64,000 bases of DNA, taken from contig NZ_CP016474.1 of the NCBI RefSeq assembly GCF_001693255.1, forward strand, positions 1,630,661 through 1,694,660. Direction: 5' to 3'. The stretch comes from Picosynechococcus sp. PCC 7003. Its GTDB lineage: Bacteria; Cyanobacteriota; Cyanobacteriia; Cyanobacteriales; MRBY01. The position numbers and the translations under genes are program-made. Under the pieces are notes generated by a model. It had not been told where the DNA came from. It made no database searches and saw only the letters and a program-made list of their open reading frames with translations. Shown here in pieces: positions 34,703 to 43,898 of this stretch (positions are counted from its first letter, which is position 1; every line of letters starts with the position of its first letter).

Positions 34703-36202
34703 ATGAGTAAGGGCAAGGTTGCGGTTATTGGGGCGGGCATTGGTGGCTTAACGGCGGGGGCTCTGTTGGCGAAACGGGGCTACGATGTCACGGTTTATGA
34801 GCAGGCGGCGATCGCCGGGGGCTGTGCGTCCACTTTTAAGCGTCGGGGCTTTACCTTCGATGTGGGGGCAACCCAGGTGGCAGGCCTAGAAACAGGGGGC
34901 ATCCACCAGCGCATTTTTCAAGAGTTGGGCGTAGATTTACCCGCAGCGACGGTTTGCGATCCGGCCTGTGCGGTGTTTTTACCGGGTGAAACAGAACCGA
35001 TCAATGTCTGGCGTGATGCCGAAAAATGGGAAGCTGAACGGCTCCAACAATTTCCCAAGAGCGAAAAATTCTGGCATTTATTAAAGGTTTTATTTGCGGC
35101 GAGTTGGCAATTTCAAGGCCGTGATCCGGTGGTGCCGCCCCGTAATTCTTGGGATATTGTGCAGTTGATTAAGGCATTTCGGCTAGATACTTTGGTGACA
35201 GTTCCCTTTGCTTTGCTGACGGTTTTAGACGCGCTGAAATTATGTGGTGTTGCGGCAGATCAAAGATTGAAAACTTTTTTGGATTTGCAGTTAAAACTGT
35301 ATTCCCAGGTGGATACTTCCGAAACAGCGTTGCTCTATGGTGCGACGGCCCTTGCGGTTTCCCAAACGCCCCAAGGCTTATTTCATCTCCAGGGTAGTAT
35401 GCAAGTCTTAAGCGATCGCCTCATCGAAGCCTTAGAAAAACATGGGGGAACTCTCCTTACCCGCCACCGAATTAAGGAAATTGACTTGGGTCAAACTATG
35501 CCTCAATTAACAGTCTTTGATCAGCGCAAAAATGAAATTTCAACCCAAGCCTTTGATCACATAGTCGCTAATACCATCGTCCAAGATTTAATCAAAATTT
35601 CAGAAAATCCACCCCCATCAATTTTCAAGAAAATCTATCAAAAACGCATTGAAAATTTACCAGATCCATCAGGAGCATTTGTTGTTTACTTGGGTGTAAA
35701 AGAGGTTGCCATTCCCGAAAACTGCCCCCCCCACCTGCAATTTCTCTATGATTATGACCAAGAAATTGGCGAAAATAATTCCCTTTTTGTTTCGGTGAGT
35801 AAACCCAATGATGGTCGCGCCCCAGAGGGTCATCGGACGATTATTGCTTCTTCTTTCGTCGATCCGGATCCCTGGTTTGGCGAAGGTTATGCAGAACGCA
35901 AAGAACGTTACACCCAAGAGGCGATCGCCAAATTAGGCCGTTATTTTGACCTTTCCCCAGAAAATATCATTGTCCAAGAAGCCGGAACCCCACGCACTTT
36001 TGCGTTCTATACGGCCCGACATAAAGGCTTTGTCGGTGGGGTGGGGCAGCGGATTTCAACCTTTGCGCCCTTTGGATTCGCCACCAGAACCCCTTTTAAA
36101 AATGTGTGGCTTGTGGGGGATTCCGTCCACCCAGGAGAAGGCACGGCTGGGGTAAGTTATTCTGCCTTGACTGCTGTGCGCCAAATTGAACAGGCAACTT
36201 AA
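34703..36202 (+). CDS. Carotenoid desaturase-like flavoprotein, probably CrtD
   Basis: 499 residues. N-terminal FAD-binding motif VIGAGIGGLTAGALLAKRGY, followed by GGCASTFKRRGFTFDVGATQ, and a C-terminal NVWLVGDSVHPGEGTAG, the arrangement of phytoene-desaturase-type oxidoreductases. It resembles the cyanobacterial C-3',4' desaturase CrtD, which acts in myxoxanthophyll synthesis. CrtO ketolase and CruE-type enzymes belong to the same family and cannot be excluded. It is divergent from ffh. Confidence 0.72.
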   Translation: MSKGKVAVIGAGIGGLTAGALLAKRGYDVTVYEQAAIAGGCASTFKRRGFTFDVGATQVAGLETGGIHQRIFQELGVDLPAATVCDPACAVFLPGETEPINVWRDAEKWEAERLQQFPKSEKFWHLLKVLFAASWQFQGRDPVVPPRNSWDIVQLIKAFRLDTLVTVPFALLTVLDALKLCGVAADQRLKTFLDLQLKLYSQVDTSETALLYGATALAVSQTPQGLFHLQGSMQVLSDRLIEALEKHGGTLLTRHRIKEIDLGQTMPQLTVFDQRKNEISTQAFDHIVANTIVQDLIKISENPPPSIFKKIYQKRIENLPDPSGAFVVYLGVKEVAIPENCPPHLQFLYDYDQEIGENNSLFVSVSKPNDGRAPEGHRTIIASSFVDPDPWFGEGYAERKERYTQEAIAKLGRYFDLSPENIIVQEAGTPRTFAFYTARHKGFVGGVGQRISTFAPFGFATRTPFKNVWLVGDSVHPGEGTAGVSYSALTAVRQIEQAT

Positions 36203-36744
36203 ACAGTCAATAAACGAGCTTCAATTTTTTTCATTCGTTGATTGAATTCTAACCAATGATCTCGATGAAAAAGATATTGATTTATATCTGCAATTTCTTG
36301 GGCGATCGCCACCTGTTCTTCTGAAACTAAATCATGTTTAAATAGCCATTGAGAAACCCTTGACCAGCTCCAGATCATTGATTTTTGACTCATCCCAGAA
36401 ATAGGCAATGGAAAATTGCCAGTACCTCTTTCACCATTGATTAACAAACGCACATATTCACGACTTTTTTGGATACGACGTGCTATTTCAGAAACTGTCA
36501 CTAGATCATCTGGCTGAATACTATCAACACGAATCTTAGGTTGAGCAATGCTTTCAACTTGACGAATCGCTGACCAAACGGCTTCACTGAAAGAAGCTGC
36601 TTCACGATCAAAATCTAAATAAACCACACCATTACGGGTTAATAATGAAGCATCGTCACAACCTACTTCAAAAATACGATCAACAAGCTGTTCATCAAAG
36701 TCATGAATATTTGCTAAAACCAACGTAAATTCATAATTATTCAT
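36199..36744 (-). CDS. HTH DNA-binding protein, antitoxin-like partner
   Basis: 181 residues from the ATG at 36744 (MNNYEFTLVLANI); the longer in-frame start at 36882 would run far into the upstream gene. An N-terminal alpha/beta part resembles HicB-like folds (YEFTLVLAN..., NGVVYLDFDREA). A helix-turn-helix segment at about 90-120 (LVTVSEIARRIQKSREYVRL) should bind DNA. Its start overlaps the end of the upstream small gene by 8 bases. Together they look like a toxin-antitoxin pair. Confidence 0.6.
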   Translation of the reverse strand: MNNYEFTLVLANIHDFDEQLVDRIFEVGCDDASLLTRNGVVYLDFDREAASFSEAVWSAIRQVESIAQPKIRVDSIQPDDLVTVSEIARRIQKSREYVRLLINGERGTGNFPLPISGMSQKSMIWSWSRVSQWLFKHDLVSEEQVAIAQEIADINQYLFHRDHWLEFNQRMKKIEARLLTV

Positions 36745-36976
36745 TGTCTTCTGAATGGGAGCATTGTTTAATGGCTTTTCTGATTTGCTTAGCATGATTC
36801 TCAGGATTACGGGGTGTAGACAGAACGGATTTTTTACAACCCAACCAACTATGTTCTGGACAAAGTAAAACCCCAAAAGCATGGGCAGAACCGCTAGATT
36901 TTTTGAATATCCAACCTTGTTCTAATGCTTCTTGTATGGCGGCTGCAATTTCTTTGTTGTGGTGTAGCTTGCCCAT
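36737..36976 (-). CDS. HicA-like small putative toxin
   Basis: 79 residues from the ATG at 36976. A helix-strand pattern ending in KKSSGSAHAFGVLLCP, then a Cys-containing stretch, then TPRNPENHAKQIRKAIKQC, is like HicA/YcfA mRNA interferases: amphipathic helix, a His on a strand, then a C-terminal helix. The usual GSH motif is GSAH here. It precedes the HTH gene with an 8-base overlap. HicA assignment is by pattern only. Confidence 0.45.
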   Translation of the reverse strand: MGKLHHNKEIAAAIQEALEQGWIFKKSSGSAHAFGVLLCPEHSWLGCKKSVLSTPRNPENHAKQIRKAIKQCSHSEDNE

Positions 36977-37172
36977 TGACATCCCATGCTACTGGTCATT
37001 TGTACTTTGATTGGAATAACAACTATTAACCTATCCTTGCTGTTGCCGTATGTCAACTAACAATGAAGTCCTAAATGAACGTATTTCTTGATTTCTCCGC
37101 AGGCGATCGCCTCAGGCCACCCTTGCAGTACCATTTGGTTAAAGAGACGACATTTTTTAGGACAAGTACATC

Positions 37173-37697
37173 GTGAGCGAACAGCCCAACCCCAAAGTAT
37201 TTTTCGACATCACCATCGGCGGCGAAAGTGCCGGACGCATTGTTTTTGAACTCCGAGCCGACGTTGCCCCCAAAACTGCTGAAAATTTCCGCGCCCTCTG
37301 CACTGGCGAAAAAGGCATCGGCAAGCGGGGCAAACCCCTCCATTTCAAAGGTTCTAAATTTCACCGGGTGATCCCTGAATTCATGTGCCAGGGGGGAGAC
37401 TTTACCAACGGCAACGGCACCGGCGGCGAATCCATTTATGGAGACACTTTTGAAGACGAAAGCTTTGAACTACGCCACAACGTACCTGGGTTGCTGAGTA
37501 TGGCCAACCGTGGCCCCAATACCAATGGCTCCCAGTTCTTTATCACCACGACCCTGACTCCTTGGCTCAACGGTAAGCACGTAGTCTTCGGCAAGGTGAT
37601 CGAAGGGATGGATGTGGTCAAAGCGATGGAGGCCCAAGGTTCTGGTAGCGGTGCCCCGAAACAGGAAATTGCGATCGCCGATTGTGGCGAGCTTTAG
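37173..37697 (+). CDS. Cyclophilin-type peptidyl-prolyl isomerase
   Basis: 174 residues starting at a GTG at 37173 ([17 protein letters not shown]). Full cyclophilin core: [15 protein letters not shown] (Arg and Phe of the active site), [27 protein letters not shown] and the [14 protein letters not shown] end. There is no signal peptide, so it is cytoplasmic. It catalyses proline cis-trans isomerisation. A hairpin follows the stop. Confidence 0.95.
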   Translation: MSEQPNPKVFFDITIGGESAGRIVFELRADVAPKTAENFRALCTGEKGIGKRGKPLHFKGSKFHRVIPEFMCQGGDFTNGNGTGGESIYGDTFEDESFELRHNVPGLLSMANRGPNTNGSQFFITTTLTPWLNGKHVVFGKVIEGMDVVKAMEAQGSGSGAPKQEIAIADCGEL

Positions 37698-37703
37698 GTT
37701 CGA

Positions 37704-37740
37704 CAGTATTTAACACTGCAAAAAAAATACTGCTGTTTTT
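37704..37740 (+). terminator. Terminator-like hairpin after the cyclophilin gene
   Basis: CAGTATTT at 37704-37711 pairs with AAATACTG at 37725-37732, then CTGTTTTTG. The stem is AT-rich with a 13-base loop. Confidence 0.5.
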
Positions 37741-37815
37741 GTTACGAAACGGGGGGAGAATTCCTGTCTATGATGAGGAAGCCAAATATTCCCCCTTTTT
37801 TGTTTTTTTGAAACC

Positions 37816-38541
37816 ATGACCCAAGCTAACGATGCCCCAATTCTGAATGTTTCTGATCTCAATGTTTATTACGGTGAGAGCCACATTTTACGGAATGTAG
37901 ATTTGAATGTGCCCCAAGGGGAGATGGTGTGTCTAATTGGTCGCAATGGCGTCGGGAAAACAACGCTCCTAAAAACCATCATGGGATTATTGCCCCCCCG
38001 CACCGGGAAACTGCGTTTTTTGGGCCAAGAAATTAATTCCCTCGCGACGGATCGCCGTGCCCGGTCTGGGATTGGCTATGTTCCCCAAGGAAGAGAAATT
38101 ATTCCCCGGGTCACAGTCAAAGAAAATTTACTCCTCGGCTTAGAGGCATTACCCAAGGGCCGCCGCAATAAGAGCAATATCCCCTCAGAAATTTTAAATT
38201 TATTCCCAATGCTCAAGGAAATGCTGCACCGGATGGGGGGCGACCTCAGTGGGGGTCAGCAACAACAATTGGCGATCGCCAGAGCTTTGATGGGCCGACC
38301 GAAATTACTGATCCTGGATGAACCCACCGAAGGGATTCAGCCGTCGATCATTTTAGAAATTGAAGCAGCCGTGAAACAGATTATTGCCGAAACAGGAATT
38401 TCTGTGCTTTTAGTGGAACAACATTTACACTTTGTGCGCCAGGCAGACCGTTACTACGCGATGCAGAAAGGGGGCATTGTCGCTTCCGGGAGTACCCACG
38501 AGTTAAGCCAGGCTGTAATCCAGGAATTTTTGGCCGTTTAA
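37816..38541 (+). CDS. urtE: Urea ABC transporter ATP-binding subunit UrtE
   Basis: 241 residues, a branched-chain-amino-acid-type ABC ATPase with Walker A GRNGVGKTT, signature LSGGQQQQLAIARAL and Walker B LLILDEPTEGIQP. The GVGKTTLLKTIMGLLPPRTG block and the NVYYGESHILR start are characteristic of UrtE. UrtE works with UrtD and membrane subunits UrtB and UrtC to import urea. It is an orphan here: no urtABCD gene is next to it. No clear NtcA box is seen in the 78-base gap upstream. Confidence 0.85.
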   Translation: MTQANDAPILNVSDLNVYYGESHILRNVDLNVPQGEMVCLIGRNGVGKTTLLKTIMGLLPPRTGKLRFLGQEINSLATDRRARSGIGYVPQGREIIPRVTVKENLLLGLEALPKGRRNKSNIPSEILNLFPMLKEMLHRMGGDLSGGQQQQLAIARALMGRPKLLILDEPTEGIQPSIILEIEAAVKQIIAETGISVLLVEQHLHFVRQADRYYAMQKGGIVASGSTHELSQAVIQEFLAV

Positions 38542-39440
38542 TAAACATCCCGCGCCGCCCGATGGAGCAGGGAATGGCGGTACACAAGGTCATGGATATT
38601 TTTCGCATAGCCCCCACCAATCACACAGGCCACTGGATAGCCCGCCGCCAGACAAGTACTCAGTACCATGCGCTCCCGTCGGTACAAACCGGAGTTCGTC
38701 ATTGCTAATTTGCCGAGGCGATCGCCCACATGGGTATCCACTCCCGCATCATAAAACACCAAATCCGGCTTCACCTGACTCAGGAGATCTTCTAGATGCT
38801 TGGCCAAAATTTGCAGATAGCCATCATCATCTAATCCTGCTGGCAAGCCAATGTCGAAGTCACTGCGCTGCTTTTGGCTGGGAAAATTCACCTCACAATG
38901 CATCGAAAAGGTAAATACCGTCGGGTCATCTTGAAAAATAAACGCCGTGCCGTCCCCCTGGTGGACATCTAAATCCACGATTAAAATCCGCTTCGCCAAG
39001 CCCCGTTGCTGAATTGTCCGGGTGGCGATCGCCAAATCATTCAAAATACAAAATCCCGACCCATAGCCCGGAAAAGCATGGTGCGTTCCCCCTGCCGTAT
39101 TACAAGCCAGTCCATGCTCTAGGGCCAACTGCGCCGTCAAAATCGTCCCTCCCACCGCCGTCAAAGTCCGTTGCACAACTCCCGCACTCCAGGGCAGACC
39201 GATGCGCCGCTGTGCCTTTGGGGTCAATGTTCCCTGGCAATAGGCCGTCACATAGTCCGGCTCATGGACAAGTTCTAGCCACCTTCGATCTGGCAATTGC
39301 GGTTGATAAACTTGCTCCGGTTGAATCACCTCATCCCCCAACAGCAACTCATGCAATAACCGAAACTTCGGCATCGGGAAACGATGCTCCTCTGGAATCG
39401 GCGTCACATAATCAGGATGATAAACAACCGGAAACCCCAT
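38538..39440 (-). CDS. Histone deacetylase-like amidohydrolase
   Basis: 300 residues. Active-site features of class II HDAC-like enzymes are seen: GGTHHAFPGYGSGFCILND (tandem His), VDLDVHQGDGTA and FYDAGVDTHVGDRLG (zinc-binding Asp and His). Bacterial members deacetylate acetyl-lysine, acetoin-related or polyamine substrates. Its stop overlaps the urtE stop by 4 bases on opposite strands, so the two genes converge directly. Confidence 0.9.
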   Translation of the reverse strand: MGFPVVYHPDYVTPIPEEHRFPMPKFRLLHELLLGDEVIQPEQVYQPQLPDRRWLELVHEPDYVTAYCQGTLTPKAQRRIGLPWSAGVVQRTLTAVGGTILTAQLALEHGLACNTAGGTHHAFPGYGSGFCILNDLAIATRTIQQRGLAKRILIVDLDVHQGDGTAFIFQDDPTVFTFSMHCEVNFPSQKQRSDFDIGLPAGLDDDGYLQILAKHLEDLLSQVKPDLVFYDAGVDTHVGDRLGKLAMTNSGLYRRERMVLSTCLAAGYPVACVIGGGYAKNIHDLVYRHSLLHRAARDVY

Positions 39441-39601
39441 ACCATGCCCCTAAATTAGCAATTTATCCTCCCAGGATTGTAAAGAATTTTTGCAGTAAGG
39501 GCAGTAAGATTAGCTTTTAGCTGCCTAAGACCATTAAAAATTTAGACATCTGATTCAAAATCCAATAGAGCAGCTATAATCAAACGTAACAAGATAAGGA
39601 T

Positions 39602-39629
39602 TTGATCCAGTTAAGTGAGATTGTCTAAT
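39602..39629 (+). promoter_or_regulatory. Probable sigma70-type promoter of rbpA
   Basis: TTGATC (39602-39607) and TCTAAT (39624-39629), 16-base spacing. The transcript would carry a leader of about 70 bases with a small inverted repeat (ATTCT...AGAAT around 39670-39692), consistent with the long, structured leaders of cyanobacterial cold-induced rbp mRNAs. Confidence 0.4.
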
Positions 39630-39703
39630 AGTTTTCCTGACTGCGTAGCTTTCCGAATCTCTGCCCTCTACGATTCTCCGATTCGGAAGAATATTCGTTA
39701 ATT

Positions 39704-39991
39704 ATGTCGATTTATATTGGAAATTTGTCCTATCAGGTCACTGATGAGGATCTAAAAGAAACCTTCGCCGAATATGGCAAGGTAAACCGCGTCCAAGTTC
39801 CCACTGACCGGGAAACTGGCAGACCGAGAGGATTCGCCTTTGTAGAAATGTCTAGCGAAGACGAAGAAAATGCGGCCATTGAAGCCCTAGATGGTGCTGA
39901 ATGGATGGGTCGTGACCTCAAGGTTAATAAGGCAAAACCCCGTGAAGACCGTCGTCCCGCTTCCCGTGGCGGTGGCCGTAGCCGCTACTAA
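39704..39991 (+). CDS. rbpA: RRM-type RNA-binding protein Rbp
   Basis: 95 residues. One RRM with RNP2 IYIGNLSY and RNP1 RGFAFVEM, followed by a short Arg/Gly-rich tail (GGGRSRY). This is the cyanobacterial Rbp family, often cold-induced and recently linked to mRNA localisation near thylakoid membranes. The next gene, glnA, converges with it. A strong terminator lies about 70 bases downstream. Confidence 0.93.
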   Translation: MSIYIGNLSYQVTDEDLKETFAEYGKVNRVQVPTDRETGRPRGFAFVEMSSEDEENAAIEALDGAEWMGRDLKVNKAKPREDRRPASRGGGRSRY

Positions 39992-40063
39992 AGCTTTTTT
40001 GTAGCATTACCACCCGATACAGCTACTTAGTCTAGCTGTCGTCAAAAGTAAATTGGTTTGTTT

Positions 40064-40091
40064 CCCACTACCATCGGCAGTGGGATTTTTT
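40064..40091 (+). terminator. Rho-independent terminator of rbpA
   Basis: CCCACT at 40064-40069 pairs with AGTGGG at 40079-40084, loop 9, followed by ATTTTTT. It lies between the convergent genes rbpA and glnA. Confidence 0.8.
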
Positions 40092-40109
40092 ATGGGGCTG
40101 TGTTGCCGT

Positions 40110-41531
40110 TTAGCAATCGTAGTAAAGGGAAAATTCGTAGGGATGAGGCCGCAACCGGAGAGGATTCACTTCAGCGTCCAATTTGTACTCAATCCAATTT
40201 TCAATGAAATCTGCCGTAAAGACACCGCCGACCGTTAAAAAGTCGTGATCTTGTTGGAGGGCTTCGAGGGCTGCTTCCAAGGAGGCGGGGGTCGAAGGAA
40301 TTTTGCTCAGTTCCTCAGGGGTCAAATCATAGATATCGACATCTAGGGGATCGCCTGGGTCAATGGCATTTTTAATCCCGTCAATGCCCGCACAGAGCAT
40401 CGCCGCAAAGGCAAGATAAGGGTTAGCGGTGGCATCGGGACAACGGAATTCGAGACGTTTTGCTTTGGGATTTGGCCCAGATAGGGGAATACGCACCGAC
40501 GCCGAGCGGTTCCCTTGGGAATAGGCCAAATTAACCGGGGCTTCAAAGCCAGGGACAAGGCGCTTGTAGGAGTTGGTACTGGGGTTAGAAAAGGCGAGTA
40601 TGGCCGGGGCGTGCTTGAGGATCCCGCCAATGTAATGAAGCGCTAGTTGACTCAGGTTGGCATAGCGATCGCCCCAAAAAAGTGGTTGACCCTCTTTCCA
40701 GAGGGATTGGTGAGTGTGCATTCCGGAGCCATTATCGTTAAATAGCGGTTTCGGCATAAATGTCACAGTGCGCCCATACTTGCGGGCAACATTTTTGATC
40801 ACATACTTATAGGTCATCAAATAATCCGCCGCCTTGAGGAGCGTCGCAAAGCGAAAACCCAATTCATTTTGGCCCCCGGTGGCTACTTCGTGGTGGTGTT
40901 TTTCAATGGGGACACCACATTTCGCCATGGTCAGTAGCATTTCTGTGCGCATATCCTGGAGGGTGTCCGTCGGTGGCACAGGAAAATAACCCTGTTTGTA
41001 GCCTGGCTTGTGGGCGAGATTGCCCCCCGGTTCTTTGCGGCCCGAATTCCAGCGACCCTCGACGCTATCAACGTAATAAAATCCTTTATTCTCCGTCTGG
41101 TCAAAACGCACATCGTCAAACACAAAAAATTCTGCTTCGGGGCCAAAATAGGCGGTATCACCCAGGCCGGAGGCCGCGAGATAATCCACTGCTTTTTGGG
41201 CAATGCTCCGGGGATCACGGCTGTACCACTCCCCCGTGCGGGGCTCTTTGATGGAACAAATGAGGCTGAGGGTTTTTTCTTTACAAAATGGGTCGATCCA
41301 GGCAGTTGTGGGATCAGGCACCATCGCCATGTCAGATTCATTAATGGCTTTCCAACCGCGGATACTCGAACCGTCAAAGGGCACCCCATCAACAAAGGAG
41401 GCTTCGTCCAGTTGATCTTGGTAAAACGAGCAATGTTGCCAAATGCCTGGTAGATCAACAAACTTGAGGTCGATAATTTGAATATTTTCCTCTTGGATCA
41501 GCCGTAAAACGTCGGTTGCTGTCTGGGTCAT
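40110..41531 (-). CDS. glnA: Glutamine synthetase type I
   Basis: 473 residues from the ATG at 41531 ([16 protein letters not shown]), the standard GSI length; an upstream in-frame start adds only five residues. Blocks include [38 protein letters not shown] and, near the C-terminus, the Tyr-containing region around [15 protein letters not shown]. It assimilates ammonium into glutamine and is the main entry of nitrogen in cyanobacteria, normally activated by NtcA. The upstream NtcA-like site is described separately. Confidence 0.97.
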   Translation of the reverse strand: MTQTATDVLRLIQEENIQIIDLKFVDLPGIWQHCSFYQDQLDEASFVDGVPFDGSSIRGWKAINESDMAMVPDPTTAWIDPFCKEKTLSLICSIKEPRTGEWYSRDPRSIAQKAVDYLAASGLGDTAYFGPEAEFFVFDDVRFDQTENKGFYYVDSVEGRWNSGRKEPGGNLAHKPGYKQGYFPVPPTDTLQDMRTEMLLTMAKCGVPIEKHHHEVATGGQNELGFRFATLLKAADYLMTYKYVIKNVARKYGRTVTFMPKPLFNDNGSGMHTHQSLWKEGQPLFWGDRYANLSQLALHYIGGILKHAPAILAFSNPSTNSYKRLVPGFEAPVNLAYSQGNRSASVRIPLSGPNPKAKRLEFRCPDATANPYLAFAAMLCAGIDGIKNAIDPGDPLDVDIYDLTPEELSKIPSTPASLEAALEALQQDHDFLTVGGVFTADFIENWIEYKLDAEVNPLRLRPHPYEFSLYYDC

Positions 41532-42100
41532 GGTGGGGCGCCTCACAAACGATTCTCAATTTTCACTGGTGGATCCGGCAAGCGATGGGATTAGCTTCGA
41601 CACAGTTCGCTTGATCCTAAAAAGAGTTATGGCAGTTCGTTGTAGCCTGGGTCACATCTTCACAGGTTGCGGCCCATGAACCGCCATTGTCAGGGTAAGG
41701 TAGATTTAAAACTTCGGGTCAGGCGATCGCCAAAATTTCACCAAAATATTTACAGAAAGTCACCCCACCTTGCGTTGATGGTCACAGCCTCGGTTTTGCT
41801 TGGGAAAAACAAAAATCGCCTTTTCACTCTCAGATTTAGAGCAGTTTTATTATTTTTTTTAAAGAAATGTAATCAATACGGCCCGAAACCTGGGATTATA
41901 AATGCCGTATAAAATTACGGAAAAAGGCATCCTCCACTCCTTTGGGGGACGTAAAACAGGCTCGTCCTGGGGTCTCTACCCAAAGGAAAAACCATGTACT
42001 TCAGTCATGGGAGTATGTCAATATAAAACGAAGCTTCTCATCCCCCTGGGATGATCTTTTCTAAACGCGCTTAATAAAACTGCTGTTCGGAGAAAATTTA
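41532..42100. other. Long regulatory gap between glnA and apcF
   Basis: About 570 bases with no convincing gene; a short plus-strand frame starting at 41667 has no coding character. It should hold two divergent promoters. Visible elements: the NtcA-like box at 41642-41655, an A/T-rich tract near 41830-41870, and on the apcF side a hairpin CCTCCA/TGGGGG at 41931-41948, suggesting a structured leader for apcF. I looked for the cyanobacterial glnA glutamine riboswitch motif and did not find it. Confidence 0.5.
41642..41655 (-). promoter_or_regulatory. Near-consensus NtcA box upstream of glnA
   Basis: On the minus strand GTGACCCAGGCTAC: GTG, eight bases, TAC, one mismatch from the NtcA consensus GTAN8TAC. 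It lies about 110 bases upstream of the glnA start, a distance and orientation seen in NtcA-activated glnA genes. No perfect -10 box at the usual 22 bases was identified, so this is provisional. Confidence 0.45.
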
Positions 42101-42610
42101 ATGCGGGACGCTGTTACAAGTCTGATCAGAAATTACGATACCACCGGGCGTTACTTTGACCGTGATGCCATCGAGAGCCTTAAAGATTACTTTGCTTCGG
42201 GGAATGACCGAATCGCCGTTGCCGCGATGATCAATAGTCAATCTGCGGAGCTTGTTAAGGCCGCCGCTAATAACCTCTTTGAAGCGGTGCCTGAGCTGCT
42301 CTTAGCCGGGGGCAACGCCTATACAACCCGTCGCTTTTCTGCTTGTTTGCGGGATATGGACTACTACCTCCGCTATGGCACCTATGCCTTGATTGCTGGG
42401 GATATGGACGTTCTCAACGAGCGGGTACTGCAGGGTTTAAGAGAAACCTACAATTCCCTAGGGGTGCCCATTGCGCCGACGGTCCGGGGGATTCAATTCC
42501 TCAAGGATGCCATTAAGGAAATGGCGGCGGCGGCTGGCATTGCAAATACAGCTTTTGTCGATGAACCGTTTGACCACATGACCCGTGAACTGAGCGAAAT
42601 AGATCTCTAG
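42101..42610 (+). CDS. apcF: Allophycocyanin beta-18 subunit ApcF
   Basis: 169 residues of phycobiliprotein fold. The phycocyanobilin-binding cysteine is in RRFSACLRDMDYYLRY near residue 80. The start MRDAVTSLIRNYDTTGRYFD and end LKDAIKEMAAA are ApcF-like rather than ApcB. It belongs to the phycobilisome core together with ApcE and passes energy to PSII. It is solitary, as apcF usually is. Confidence 0.92.
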   Translation: MRDAVTSLIRNYDTTGRYFDRDAIESLKDYFASGNDRIAVAAMINSQSAELVKAAANNLFEAVPELLLAGGNAYTTRRFSACLRDMDYYLRYGTYALIAGDMDVLNERVLQGLRETYNSLGVPIAPTVRGIQFLKDAIKEMAAAAGIANTAFVDEPFDHMTRELSEIDL

Positions 42611-42664
42611 ATTATTTGACGGCAACTAACTTATCCCAATGGTGGGCTGTCACCTCAGTTCCTT

Positions 42665-42693
42665 GCTCTGACCCTGGTCGGGGCAATTTTTTT
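42665..42693 (+). terminator. Rho-independent terminator downstream of apcF
   Basis: GCTCTGAC (42665-42672) pairs with GTCGGGGC (42677-42684), with two G-U pairs and a CCTG loop, followed by AATTTTTTT. Good intrinsic terminator between apcF and the convergent LysR gene. Confidence 0.75.
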
Positions 42694-42717
42694 ATGGATC
42701 TTTTTCTAAACCTAGAC

Positions 42718-43635
42718 CTAGGCACTGAGGGTATCGAGGCGCGGTTGAGAAAGAAGTTGGGTAATGAGGCTACAAAAGTATTGAATTGGCGGAATCTCTA
42801 GGCGATCGCTGGTCGTGACGAGCACGACTTCCCGCATATCCATCGCATCGGGTAACGCTTTGACCACCAGGGCAGAATCAGTGCGAGCTTCAACAAGGGC
42901 AGATTGGGGCAAGAGGGCAATCATATCGCCTTGGCGTACCAGTCCACGGAACGCATCGAGGCTATTGAGTTCAACGGTGGCCGTGGGGGCGAGGCCGTGG
43001 TTAGCCAATTGATCTTGTACGTAGCGTTGCATGCCATAGCCATCTTTGAAAACAACTTGGGGGTAGCTCGCGATGTCGATCCAGCTTAATTTTTCCTTTT
43101 GGACGAGGGGATGATGTTTGCTGAGGAGGACTTCAACGCTTTCTTTGTAGAGGGGCATCACGACCATATCGGGGCTGGCGGTAAGAAAGCGATTGTTCAT
43201 GACAATGGCCACATCCACGAGGCTATCCCGCAATACTTTCAGGGCGCGATCGCTGCCGAGGGCGGTGACCCGCAGTTGGGTTTGGGGATACATCCGACAG
43301 AATTGTTGGAGCACAGGCGGCAGGTGATAGGCACAGACGGAGTGAATCGCGGCGACACAAAGCTCCGATTGGTTGCCAGCGAGGAGATCATTGATTTCAG
43401 CACGGGCATTATCCCAACTGCTGCAAATTTTGCGGGCATAGGGCAAAAACCGTTCCCCCGCCAGGGTAAGTTTGACCTGGGCACTGCGGTGAAAAAGGGG
43501 CATGCCGACGGCGGCCTCAAGGCTTTGAATTTGGCGACTGACGGTGGATTGGGTGACGCCACATTGCTGGGCTGCTTGACCAAAATTTCCGGTGGCGGCG
43601 ATCGCCAAAAATGCTTGCAATTGCTCCAGGCGCAT
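42718..43635 (-). CDS. LysR-type transcriptional regulator, NtcB-like
   Basis: 305 residues. N-terminal winged HTH (MRLEQLQAFLAIAATGNFGQAAQQCGV..., STVSRQIQSLE) and a C-terminal inducer-binding domain (ALGSDRALKVLRDSLVDVAI, QVVFKDGYGMQRYV, ALLPQSALVEA). These segments resemble NtcB, the LysR activator of nitrate and nitrite assimilation genes in cyanobacteria. Proximity to glnA and urtE supports this. CmpR/RbcR-type regulators are an alternative, but their N-termini differ. Confidence 0.68.
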   Translation of the reverse strand: MRLEQLQAFLAIAATGNFGQAAQQCGVTQSTVSRQIQSLEAAVGMPLFHRSAQVKLTLAGERFLPYARKICSSWDNARAEINDLLAGNQSELCVAAIHSVCAYHLPPVLQQFCRMYPQTQLRVTALGSDRALKVLRDSLVDVAIVMNNRFLTASPDMVVMPLYKESVEVLLSKHHPLVQKEKLSWIDIASYPQVVFKDGYGMQRYVQDQLANHGLAPTATVELNSLDAFRGLVRQGDMIALLPQSALVEARTDSALVVKALPDAMDMREVVLVTTSDRLEIPPIQYFCSLITQLLSQPRLDTLSA

Positions 43636-43736
43636 GGGTCATCCCCTTGGTTAAATGTTTTCCTGTCATGTGCCCAATGAGTTTACTGCATTGATTTTGG
43701 GGCTTTTTGTTCCGGATGTTACAAACGTGACATACT

Positions 43737-43769
43737 CCCGACGCTCATGCTGACGCATAGAGCGCGGGG
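43737..43769 (+). repeat. Isolated hairpin resembling an IS200/IS605 end
   Basis: In the gap upstream of the SLH gene, CATACTCCCGACGCTC is followed after 13 bases by GAGCGCGGGG. The two arms form a stem with two mismatches. Sequences of the form GTGACATACTCCCGACGCT are familiar near the ends of cyanobacterial IS200/IS605 elements. No transposase remains. Low certainty. Confidence 0.35.
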
Positions 43770-43898
43770 CTGCTTGCGGGAATAGCTCAATAATTTGACA
43801 AAAGTCCAGCAAGTTTTGCAGAAGAATCTATGATGGGGACAATTTGCACCTGTGCTCAATCTATGGCCGAGTGATTTGCCTCGGTTGCATCGCTAGAT

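Noticed and set aside
37738-37815. NtcA box upstream of urtE
   Set aside because: No GTAN8TAC-like sequence in the short gap; urtE may be controlled otherwise.
41547-42100. Glutamine riboswitch (glnA RNA motif) near glnA or apcF
   Set aside because: I looked for the conserved core of this motif on both strands and did not find it; only ordinary hairpins are present.
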